Below, piece by piece: positions 6,793 to 13,303 of a DNA stretch of 14,958 nucleotides. The notes below the pieces were generated by a model that was given only the letters and a program-made list of their open reading frames with translations, ran no database searches and was not told where the DNA came from. How positions within the stretch are numbered: the first letter of the stretch is position 1; every line of letters starts with the position of its first letter. The stretch is from Armatimonadota bacterium (GTDB lineage Bacteria; Armatimonadota; Fimbriimonadia; Fimbriimonadales; Fimbriimonadaceae): positions 1 through 14,958 of the forward strand of contig JAEVZK010000022.1 in assembly GCA_023392285.1 (NCBI GenBank), written 5' to 3'. The position numbers and the translations under genes were made by a program.

Positions 6793-7700
6793 TATTTTTC
6801 CAAGCCGCTGTAGTCGGCATAGCGGTTAAAGAGGTTGTGGGCGGCACTATAGCAAGAGTGGGGAGACATGAAGTGGGGAAATTCGAAGGTGATGATCTTC
6901 TCGGCCACCTGCGCCGCGGTTTCCAATTTAAAGCGAAGGTAGCGCCAATCGGCGGGGGGAAACTTGATCGGCATGTCCCGATCGAAGGTTTCTAGATTCG
7001 ACCAGATGGTGACGCCGTACTTGCGTCCAAGTTCTGCGATGCCGGCGACGAACCGGGGCAGCTCCTGATAATGGATTTGCCCATCCTGGAACGCACAGAT
7101 ATCGAATGCTCCCTGAGTGGCCTCAAATATTCTGTTCCAGTGGTCGAATGAGTCGTCAAGGCTCATGATGCCTCCCCCTCCTTGTTTTGCGCCCTGGGGG
7201 TAGGGCGATATGAGCACGGGGACATCCTTGATGGCTTTGCAGTGCTTGCCGATGTGATTGAACAGCTCGATGATGTGGGCATCGTTCTTGCTGGTTTCAT
7301 GGGTGAGATACCAGCCCTTGAAGCTGGGGTGATGGCCGTACTTTCCCACGACCTCATCAAGAAAGGATCGGTTGATGTCGACCTCCTTCCACCAGCTTCG
7401 CTCCCACCAATATCGCCCGGAGTCATAGGTGCCCCAGTACAGATCGAGGCCGATCTCATCGGCAAGGCTGAGGAACATCTCGGCCAAATCTTCATAGATG
7501 GGCAGCAGATCGGGCAGCGTCTTTGAGGGAAAGATGCACTTGTTCTGATAGCCGGAGCGGATGAGGATGACGGTATCGATGCCGATGCGCTTGTATAACT
7601 CGAGCTCACGCCGCCACTCCCGCTCTGACCAGTTCTGGCTGGGAATGTCGTGAGTGATTTCATCGATGAATGTGCCGGTGATTCGAGGAGCGGTTGGCAT
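6789..7700 (-). CDS. DUF4434-like TIM-barrel protein, putative glycoside hydrolase
   Basis: The 303-residue product begins ITGTFIDEITHDIPSQNW and continues with a pattern of alternating strands and helices (DTVILIRSGY, GLDLYWGTYDSG, FKGWYLTHETS, VPVLISPYP, FDICAFQDG, VTIWSNLETF) that fits a TIM barrel of the DUF4434/glycoside hydrolase-like type. Glu135 in LTHETS and Glu237 in SNLETF sit at the ends of what would be strands 4 and 7, the places where retaining glycosidases keep their acid/base and nucleophile; that assignment is inference. No signal peptide is visible, so it is probably cytoplasmic. I placed the start at ATG 7700, where homology-like sequence begins; the open frame extends to 7829 but that part overlaps glcF and looks like shadow coding. 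It lies 37 bp downstream of glcF with its own -10-like box. Confidence 0.75.
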   Translation of the reverse strand: MPTAPRITGTFIDEITHDIPSQNWSEREWRRELELYKRIGIDTVILIRSGYQNKCIFPSKTLPDLLPIYEDLAEMFLSLADEIGLDLYWGTYDSGRYWWERSWWKEVDINRSFLDEVVGKYGHHPSFKGWYLTHETSKNDAHIIELFNHIGKHCKAIKDVPVLISPYPQGAKQGGGGIMSLDDSFDHWNRIFEATQGAFDICAFQDGQIHYQELPRFVAGIAELGRKYGVTIWSNLETFDRDMPIKFPPADWRYLRFKLETAAQVAEKIITFEFPHFMSPHSCYSAAHNLFNRYADYSGLEKY

Positions 7701-7713
7701 CGCCTCTAGTATG
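7701..7713 (-). promoter_or_regulatory. Putative -10 element (CATACT) directly upstream of the DUF4434 gene
   Basis: On the minus strand CATACT (7713-7708) is followed by 7 nt and the ATG at 7700. An AGAGG lies only 2 nt from the start, too close for a normal Shine-Dalgarno sequence, and a GGAGG lies 13 nt away, too far. The spacing matches the other gene-proximal -10 boxes in this window. Confidence 0.4.
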
Positions 7714-7737
7714 CCTCCGCTCTCTGCTGGAGGGCGG

Positions 7738-8976
7738 CTATGGATTGTTGGACGCACTCGGCAGGCCGGAGAAGGATGCTTCGAGCAGCTCCATGGTGTG
7801 CAGCACTTGAACCCGGTTGCCGTGCTCACGGGCGGCCTGAGCTATCCAAGCGTGGCAGCCTGGATTGCCGGTAGCAATGATTTCCGCGCCGGTAGCGGCC
7901 ACGTTGCCATATTTCCTCTCCAGAAGGATGCGCGCCATGGCGGGCTGCGTGACGTTGTAGATTCCCGCGCTTCCACAGCACATGTCGGATTCGGGAAGTT
8001 CAGTGTACGTGAGATTGGGAATGCTCTGGATCAACTCACGGGGAGGTGTGCGCACGCCTTGGCCGTGGGCAAGATGGCAAGCATCATGATACGTTGCCTT
8101 GATATCTAGCCTAGCGCTCGTGGCAAGCACGTCCTTTAGGCCATGTTCTAACAGGAATTCCGAGGCGTCGAACACTCTTCGGGAGAAGGCCTCGCCTTTG
8201 GCTCCAAGGAGACGGCCGTAATGCTTCATCGTGTTGCCGCAGCCAGCGGAGTTCACGATGACGGGGATGGATTCGTTCGCAAACGCTCGGGTGACGCCGA
8301 GGGCAAGGCTTGTGGCTTTACTGAGATAGCCGTTGTGAGCATGGAGTGAGCCGCAACAGCCGGCGTCGACAGGCCGCACGCGGAATCCAATTCTCTCAAG
8401 CAGCCGTTCGGTGGCGGAATGGACTCGGCGGTAGAGAATGTCCATGACACACCCTCGCAGCAGGTAGACCTCGCCCCGATAGGGGGGCAGATCGGTGACC
8501 TCCAGGGGAGGCAAATTGTCTATTTGAGGCTGAGGCTTGTCCACCTCAGGGGCTCGTCCGCTGATCTGCTTTGACAAGAGCTTCGGGATTCGGGAGCCCG
8601 GAGTCAGCTTGCCCAGCTTCAGCTGGGCTTTGATGAGGCTGCGGCTGGTGAGGCTCCGCAGGAGAAATCTCTTGGTGACATTAGGATGTTGATTCTCAAG
8701 CTCCGACCTGGCGAATTCGAAGATCGTCTCGTAATCGACGCCGCTGGGGCAGGCAGTGGAGCAGGCTAGGCACCCAAGGCAACGGGACAAGTGGGGCCGA
8801 ACATCTTTCCAGGTGATCGAACCCTCTTGTGCGCTGCGAACCAGGTAAATGCGCCCGCGCGGTGACTCGGTTTCCTCGCCAGTCTCTACGAAGGTGGGGC
8901 AGCTTTCCAAGCAGAAACCGCAGCGGATACAACGACTGATCGCGTCTTCTGCCTCGGCTTGCAAAAGTTTCAACAT
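7738..8976 (-). CDS. glcF: Glycolate oxidase iron-sulfur subunit
   Basis: GlcF carries electrons for the membrane-associated GlcDEF glycolate oxidase, which converts glycolate to glyoxylate. The 412-residue length matches the family (E. coli about 407). Seen: two ferredoxin-type clusters, CIRCGFCLESCP (Cys16, 19, 22, 26) and CLGCLACSTACP (Cys66, 69, 72, 76), followed by two cysteine-rich CCG domains with GCVMD...CCGS (175-210) and HDACH...CCGSAG (298-337). All expected cysteines are present. The ATG start overlaps the glcE stop by 7 nt, and AGGAG (8991-8987) lies 10 nt upstream. It is the third gene of a minus-strand run DUF58-glcE-glcF. The same domain layout occurs in lactate utilisation and other CCG-domain oxidoreductases, so the substrate depends on its flavin partner; the adjacent glcE makes glycolate (or another 2-hydroxyacid) the best guess. 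Confidence 0.88.
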   Translation of the reverse strand: MLKLLQAEAEDAISRCIRCGFCLESCPTFVETGEETESPRGRIYLVRSAQEGSITWKDVRPHLSRCLGCLACSTACPSGVDYETIFEFARSELENQHPNVTKRFLLRSLTSRSLIKAQLKLGKLTPGSRIPKLLSKQISGRAPEVDKPQPQIDNLPPLEVTDLPPYRGEVYLLRGCVMDILYRRVHSATERLLERIGFRVRPVDAGCCGSLHAHNGYLSKATSLALGVTRAFANESIPVIVNSAGCGNTMKHYGRLLGAKGEAFSRRVFDASEFLLEHGLKDVLATSARLDIKATYHDACHLAHGQGVRTPPRELIQSIPNLTYTELPESDMCCGSAGIYNVTQPAMARILLERKYGNVAATGAEIIATGNPGCHAWIAQAAREHGNRVQVLHTMELLEASFSGLPSASNNP

Positions 8977-9812
8977 GCGCCGAGCGCTCCTGGATTGAAC
9001 TTGTTTGTGGGATCAAACGCGCGCTTGGCGCGCTTAGTGAAATGTATCGAATCGGGGTTTGCAATGCTGAGGTTGTCCTCACCTGACCCGCTTGAAATCC
9101 GCCAAGCGTCATTCCCGACGAAAGAACGGGGCTCGTCTGAGCCCGCGGACCTCGACCAGAGGGTGGAGCTTGCCGGATCAGCCATGACCAACCGGTCGCC
9201 AAGCGAGGCTGCGAGGCGCTCGAACTCGGTGGGAAGGCAGCGATCGATCTGGCCCGCCGCTTCGTCCCATCTGGCCGGTCCTTTCACCGCTACCGGCGCA
9301 GGCACGGCGGATTTGGAGAAAACGCGGAGAGTGACTTCCAAGATCAGAGCGAGCGCACCTCTTGCTCCAATCAGCATTTTATGGATGTCGTAGCCCGCCA
9401 CGTTCTTGACCACTTTGCTCCCGCACTTACAGATAGTCCCGTTCGGCAAGATCACACGCGCGCCGAGCACCCAATCTCGCAACGACCCACATTGCCCTTC
9501 TAAAAGGTGAGGCAACTTGAAATCGAGCATCTCTGCGAGGCTGGCATCGGCAAATCCGTGCGGGAAAAGGTGCGGAACACATTGGCCATTCTGTTCGAGA
9601 ATCTCGTTCAGCTCGCTCAAGGTCGTCCCCGAGCGTACGGTAATGACTTGGTCTGGTGGGGAATAATCCACCACTCCACCGTAATGATCAAAGGTGAGAT
9701 TTGGCGCTACGTCGGTTCTTGAAAATGGCCTAAAGGCGCAAGGGGTGAAGACTTCATCCAACGCCGCAACGGCTTCCACGAACTCGGCCTCAGTTCCCGG
9801 GACCAAGATCAA
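8970..9812 (-). CDS. glcE: GlcE-like FAD-binding subunit of glycolate oxidase (short form)
   Basis: Member of the FAD_binding_4 (vanillyl-alcohol oxidase type) family. The stretch VVDYSPPDQVITVRSGTTL (47-65) matches the GlcE segment VxNYDPxELVITxRxGTPL, GSLRDWVLGARVI (109-121) matches GSVRDFVLG, and KVVKNVAGYDIHKM (133-146) is the strongest family signature. The C-terminus has FDPTNKFNPG (265-274). The protein is only 280 residues against about 350 in E. coli, mostly from a compact region after residue 170. The segment where relatives have TxGG reads ASLAEML, and the N-terminal pyrophosphate loop is poorly kept, so FAD binding may be altered. The start is TTG 9812, overlapping the DUF58 stop as TTGA, with GAAGGAG 11 nt upstream; a TTG two codons later is possible. 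No glcD (catalytic flavoprotein) is in the window. Confidence 0.8.
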   Translation of the reverse strand: MILVPGTEAEFVEAVAALDEVFTPCAFRPFSRTDVAPNLTFDHYGGVVDYSPPDQVITVRSGTTLSELNEILEQNGQCVPHLFPHGFADASLAEMLDFKLPHLLEGQCGSLRDWVLGARVILPNGTICKCGSKVVKNVAGYDIHKMLIGARGALALILEVTLRVFSKSAVPAPVAVKGPARWDEAAGQIDRCLPTEFERLAASLGDRLVMADPASSTLWSRSAGSDEPRSFVGNDAWRISSGSGEDNLSIANPDSIHFTKRAKRAFDPTNKFNPGALGAC

Positions 9813-11116
9813 AGCAGAGCTCGCTCCTTCACCTCGAAGTAGTAGCTCACCAGCGCTGCCGCAAGGTTCTGGGGTTCGGCTTCCAGGTTTCTGATCTTTG
9901 CCGCGCTGAGAATGGAGGTGGCGAGACGGCGATCAGCAAGCAAGAGATCGGTCGCCGCTGCCAGATACATGTCTTCGATTTTGGCGAGCGGACTCTCCAG
10001 GGCCTCACCCATGTGCGGGTCCGTCACTCGGGCGAGGAGAAGCAGGTGTCTCTTTGCCTGCGGTCCGAGTGCGGTGGCAAGCGTTTTTGCCCGATCTGGA
10101 TCTTCAAGATCGGTAAAGGTCACGACCAGTGAGCGGCGCTTCCATCGCGTACCGAGAAAGGCAAATGCGGCGGCCGGGTCGCTCTCGATCGGTTCCGCAA
10201 CGAGATCGTGAAGAGCTTCGATGATGACTCCCACTTGGTTGCGGCCCTTCTTGGGTGGAATGTACCGCTTCACAATGTCCGAGTAGACAAGCAGTCCGAC
10301 GAAATCGCCAGCCGCCGCGGCAGCGTGGGTGAGCATTAAACAGGCATCGAGAGCATGATCGAGCTTGCGAACGCCATTCACTTCGGCGAGCATGTGCCTT
10401 CCAATGTCGATCACGATGATCACCGATTGGTTGCGTTCTACTTCAAACTGGCGGACTACGAGCTTGTTTGCGCGGGCGCTCGCCTTCCAGTCGATTTTCC
10501 GATAATCATCCCCTTGGCCGTACTCGCGCAAAGACTCGAAGTCAGTCCCGATTCCACGCTGGCGGGTGCGGCGAATTCCCATCTCCCGTAATCGGCCCTT
10601 CTGCTTCAGGAGATCGAATTCTTTCAGGGCGAGTACGTTGGGATAGACCCGAATCGGCTCCTCACTTGGAAGATACGTCTGCCTTAGAACCAAGCCAAGC
10701 GGACAATCCAGCCGCACGTAGGTGCCCTTGAAACTCTCGCTTCCTCTCTCCACGGGGGTTAGGTAATAGGTGAGATCGACCTCTGATTCTGGCTTTAGGT
10801 CGATTTTGAACTCACGCTGAGTCGCTTCGAAGTGGGGAGGGGGCTCGTCTCTAATCACCCCGGAGACGCGCTCCAGGTTCTCGTTGACCAATGTGAGATC
10901 GATTCGGTTCGCCGTTCTTACGCTGAGGACGGGATCGTGGCTTCTCAAGATTTTTAGCTTCGTCGCATCCGGCGCCAGCTTCCCCGTTCCATAAGCAATC
11001 AGGATGATGACGAGGTTATACGCATAGGCGAGGGAAGGCAGGTTTGCCTGGCCCGCGACGGCGGCAACGGGAATTCCCAGCGCAATCAGCAACCAAAACC
11101 TTTTCGTGGGCACCAT
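9809..11116 (-). CDS. DUF58 (VWA-like) membrane-anchored protein
   Basis: DUF58 proteins carry a degenerate von Willebrand A-type fold and usually work with MoxR AAA ATPases as presumed chaperones for complex assembly; the exact function is not settled. The 435-residue protein has two N-terminal membrane segments (about 7-23 and 28-43), an extended beta-rich region (50-160), and the DUF58 core GIGTDFESLREY (188-199), GDDYRKIDWKASAR (202-215), then VIIVIDIGRHM (232-242), the altered metal site typical of the family. The C-terminus ends YYFEVKERALL, as in relatives. It starts at ATG 11116, back to back with an RDD gene, and overlaps glcE by 4 nt. The usual moxR neighbour is missing, but the RDD gene is a frequent companion in such clusters, which suggests a rearranged version of that module. 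Confidence 0.9.
   Translation of the reverse strand: MVPTKRFWLLIALGIPVAAVAGQANLPSLAYAYNLVIILIAYGTGKLAPDATKLKILRSHDPVLSVRTANRIDLTLVNENLERVSGVIRDEPPPHFEATQREFKIDLKPESEVDLTYYLTPVERGSESFKGTYVRLDCPLGLVLRQTYLPSEEPIRVYPNVLALKEFDLLKQKGRLREMGIRRTRQRGIGTDFESLREYGQGDDYRKIDWKASARANKLVVRQFEVERNQSVIIVIDIGRHMLAEVNGVRKLDHALDACLMLTHAAAAAGDFVGLLVYSDIVKRYIPPKKGRNQVGVIIEALHDLVAEPIESDPAAAFAFLGTRWKRRSLVVTFTDLEDPDRAKTLATALGPQAKRHLLLLARVTDPHMGEALESPLAKIEDMYLAAATDLLLADRRLATSILSAAKIRNLEAEPQNLAAALVSYYFEVKERALL
9813..9830 (-). promoter_or_regulatory. Shine-Dalgarno sequence for the TTG start of glcE
   Basis: Minus-strand GAAGGAG (9830-9824) lies 11 nt before TTG 9812, inside the 3' end of the DUF58 gene. It supports a TTG start overlapping the DUF58 stop codon. 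The spacing is a little long; it would be even longer (17 nt) for the alternative TTG at 9806. Confidence 0.5.
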
Positions 11117-11136
11117 TTCGCGGGATAATCCTATCT
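11117..11136. promoter_or_regulatory. Compact bidirectional promoter between DUF58 and RDD genes
   Basis: Only 20 bp separate the two divergent starts (ATG 11116 on minus, GTG 11137 on plus). GGATAATCC (11123-11131) is symmetric around its central base. It gives GATAAT (11124-11129) 7 nt before the plus-strand GTG, and GATTAT (11130-11125) 8 nt before the minus-strand ATG. Neither gene has a Shine-Dalgarno sequence, so both would be leaderless from one shared -10 region. The -35 regions, if used, would lie inside the opposite coding sequences. Confidence 0.5.
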
Positions 11137-11886
11137 GTGGAGCAAGAACTTGCGTTACTCAGTCCTGAGAAAACCATTCTAACCTACAAGCTTGCTTCAG
11201 TTGGGGCTCGCATCTTTGCGCAACTGCTGGACATCCTCATCATCATCGTGGTGATGGTCGGGGTTGGAATCTTGGCGGGGGTCATTGCGATGGCTCCTGG
11301 GGGCGTGTTATCGCTCGTCGCCTTCCAAGTCTTCCTTGCTGCCTTTCCATTTCTTTATTTCATTCTCTTCGAAGGATTTTGGAATGGCCAAACGCTTGGA
11401 AAGCGTGCGCTCAACATTAGAGTAAGAATGGCGGATGGCACCGCGATCACTTGGCTCGCTGCGTTTGGTCGCAATTTCCTTCGAGTAGCGGACATCATGC
11501 CACCGGTTACCTACTTCGCTGGTTTGCTCTCGATGTTTACCAGCCCAAAGAGCCAGCGACTTGGCGACTTGATCTCGAATACGGTCGTGACCTATGAACG
11601 CCGCGCGGAGCCGCGATTTGCGCCGGCTCCCCATATGGCGGGCATTCATCCGCTCGAGCATCTGGTGGGAGAACTGCGTGGGATGACACTGGACGAGTAC
11701 AACGCGCTGCGGCGATATTGTGATCGTTTTCCGGAGTTCACCCAGACCGCCCAGCACAAGCTGACTCAAGAGGTATGGATTCCGATCGCCAAGAAACGCT
11801 CGGTTCCTTTCCCGCCGAACATCCATCCCATTTACCTTGCGGAGGCCGTCGTGATGAAGTACGGCCGGGAGAATGGCTTACTGTAG
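11137..11886 (+). CDS. RDD family membrane protein
   Basis: RDD proteins are small polytopic membrane proteins named for conserved Arg and Asp residues; some act in ion or small-molecule movement, most are uncharacterised. The 249-residue product shows YKLASVGARIFAQLLD (17-32) with the first Arg/Asp pair, membrane segments at about 31-53 and 57-79, GQTLGKRALNIRVR (84-97), GRNFLRVADIM (111-121) and the closing signature SQRLGDLISNTVV (139-151). A 100-residue soluble C-terminal tail follows (from about 152), rich in charged residues and without a recognised domain; such tails are seen in RDD proteins of DUF58/MoxR clusters. I chose GTG 11137 because the RDD homology begins soon after and the -10-like GATAAT sits just before it; longer upstream frames run into the DUF58 gene on the other strand. 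Confidence 0.87.
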   Translation: MEQELALLSPEKTILTYKLASVGARIFAQLLDILIIIVVMVGVGILAGVIAMAPGGVLSLVAFQVFLAAFPFLYFILFEGFWNGQTLGKRALNIRVRMADGTAITWLAAFGRNFLRVADIMPPVTYFAGLLSMFTSPKSQRLGDLISNTVVTYERRAEPRFAPAPHMAGIHPLEHLVGELRGMTLDEYNALRRYCDRFPEFTQTAQHKLTQEVWIPIAKKRSVPFPPNIHPIYLAEAVVMKYGRENGLL

Positions 11887-12135
11887 AGTTATCCGGCTCT
11901 ATCGGCTGAATCCTGGTGAATTGTATGGGGGAAATTGTGAATGATTGGATGGGTAGGGGAAAGCCTGTCTCGCTTCTGTACAAAGTCGCACTTTCACACA
12001 GCCTTTTCCACCTATGCTCTTTTGCGGCCGAGGCCGCAATTGCCGTTCAAACTTGCTTCACAAGACCCTTTTGTAAAATTGCGCGAAATGTGTTTTCCCC
12101 AGAAAAGTTGCCCTTAATAAAAACAACAGATCTAA
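11887..12135. other. 249-bp intergenic region before recF with DnaA-box-like 9-mers and an AT-rich tract
   Basis: No credible gene is seen here. Against the loose DnaA-box consensus TTWTNCACA there are four 9-mers with one mismatch: TCATTCACA on minus (11944-11936), TTTCACACA (11992-12000), TTTTCCACC (12004-12012) and TTTTCCCCA (12093-12101). None is a perfect box. The last 75 bp before recF are visibly AT-rich (TAAAAT at 12074-12079, CCTTAATAAAAAC from 12112). Because recF is often part of the dnaA-dnaN-recF origin cluster, an origin-related role is conceivable, but dnaA, dnaN and gyrB are not adjacent here. It must also contain the recF promoter; TAAAAT 12074-12079 is a candidate. Confidence 0.3.
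12022..12039. repeat. Perfect 8-bp inverted repeat upstream of recF
   Basis: TTGCGGCC (12022-12029), 2 nt GA, GGCCGCAA (12032-12039): an exact inverted repeat able to form a GC-rich hairpin (with a 4-nt loop if the innermost pair opens) or a protein-binding palindrome. It is not followed by a T-run on either strand, so it is not a standard intrinsic terminator for the RDD gene. It could be an operator for recF or a transcript-end structure. Confidence 0.6.
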
Positions 12136-13275
12136 ATGAAAGAAGAAGAGTTAAGAGAAAGAGCCGGGGAAAACTTGGACATCTACGTCGTCTGTGTTTC
12201 TCTTGATCGCTTCCGGAACTACCTTCATCTCGATGTCGATCTGGATCGTGGATTCAATCTCATCACGGGGATCAATGGGCAAGGCAAGACCAACTTCCTA
12301 GAATCCCTGTATCTCCTTTCTACTACGCGACTGCTTCGGGGCCAGAGGGATGCCGAAGCGGTGCTCGAGGGTGAGACGATGGCTTACGTGTCCTGTGAGC
12401 TCTCAAGTCATACGGAACTCGGCATGACTATTGAACCGGGTGCCCGGAAGCGCGCTTCACTGAATGGAGTTAAACTTCCCAAAGCGGCCGACGTGATCGG
12501 GCGTCTTCCATGCGTTTCTATCAGCTCGTTCGACCTAGATATCGTCAAAGGCGAACCGAGTGATCGCCGGCTTTTTCTCGATTTAGAGCTCTCTGCGCTC
12601 TCCCCGGCCTATCTGAAGCACCTTGCGGTCTACAAGCGTGCTGTGGAGCAGCGGAACGCCTTGCTGCGCGATTCTCGTGAGGTGAGGCGTCCCCCAGAAC
12701 TCTTTGAAACTTGGGAAGAACAGATTGCTTCAGCCGGAGCAGCGATTCGCCAGGCTCGTCGTGCTTACGTAGAGGAACTGCGGCCGATCGCCCGCCAGCG
12801 CCATGCGACGATGGCAGACGGTGAGCAGTTCGACTTGGAATACGTTCAGAAAGGCGAGGAAATGACTGCTGACCGGATGATCGAGGAGCTGGCGCAAAGC
12901 CGTCACGTGGACATTGTTCGTGGTGGCACCAGCGTAGGGCCGCATCGCGACGATCTGCTCCTTCTCGTAGGGGGGCGAGATGCGCGACTGTTCGGATCTC
13001 AGGGGCAGCAGCGGACATCAGTGGTGGCGTTGAAGCTCGCCACACTGGCTCATCAGTCGCGCATGCTGAGGCAGCCGCCTTTGCTGCTTCTCGATGACAT
13101 CCTAAGCGATCTCGACGAGCGCAGGCGATCTCTTCTTGTTCAGATTGTGCTCGACGAAGCTGGCCAAACCATCCTTACCTGCACCGAAGAATCCGCGGCG
13201 GGGCCAGAGGTCTTGCGACGGGCGAAGATCTTTCACACGAGAAAAGATGAGCTCGGCCATGCTTTTTTGACGTGA
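12136..13275 (+). CDS. recF: DNA replication/repair ATPase RecF
   Basis: RecF is an SMC/ABC-like ATPase that binds gapped DNA and, with RecO and RecR, loads RecA at stalled replication sites. The 379-residue product has the N-terminal FRNY motif (26-29), Walker A GINGQGKTN (45-53), ABC signature GSQGQQRTSVVALKLA (about 287-302) and Walker B LLLLDDILSDLDERR (about 316-330), plus the family SFDLDIVKGEPSDRRLFLD stretch. ATG 12136 gives about 15 more residues than usual before the first strand; TTG 12175 (starting at DIYVVCVSLDRFRNY) would match the normal N-terminus. Neither start has a good Shine-Dalgarno sequence (GGGGA lies 4-5 nt before the TTG). recF here is separated from dnaA/dnaN and followed after 28 bp by a thiol-redox gene. 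Confidence 0.96.
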   Translation: MKEEELRERAGENLDIYVVCVSLDRFRNYLHLDVDLDRGFNLITGINGQGKTNFLESLYLLSTTRLLRGQRDAEAVLEGETMAYVSCELSSHTELGMTIEPGARKRASLNGVKLPKAADVIGRLPCVSISSFDLDIVKGEPSDRRLFLDLELSALSPAYLKHLAVYKRAVEQRNALLRDSREVRRPPELFETWEEQIASAGAAIRQARRAYVEELRPIARQRHATMADGEQFDLEYVQKGEEMTADRMIEELAQSRHVDIVRGGTSVGPHRDDLLLLVGGRDARLFGSQGQQRTSVVALKLATLAHQSRMLRQPPLLLLDDILSDLDERRRSLLVQIVLDEAGQTILTCTEESAAGPEVLRRAKIFHTRKDELGHAFLT

Positions 13276-13303
13276 CTGTGCTCTTCCATGCGTATGAAGC
13301 TGC

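Noticed and set aside
7701..7829. N-terminal extension of the DUF4434 protein from 7829
   Set aside because: The 43 extra residues overlap the glcF 3' end, are Cys/Pro/Ser-rich and unlike the rest of the protein; homology-like sequence begins at ATG 7700.
11044..11136. RDD protein starting at 11044
   Set aside because: It would overlap the DUF58 coding sequence by 73 bp and add a non-membrane, Arg-rich segment; GTG 11137 fits the family start.
11916..12206. Small plus-strand gene in the recF upstream region (96 codons)
   Set aside because: No Shine-Dalgarno sequence or recognisable domain, it overlaps the recF start, and the sequence looks non-coding with hairpin and AT-rich tract.
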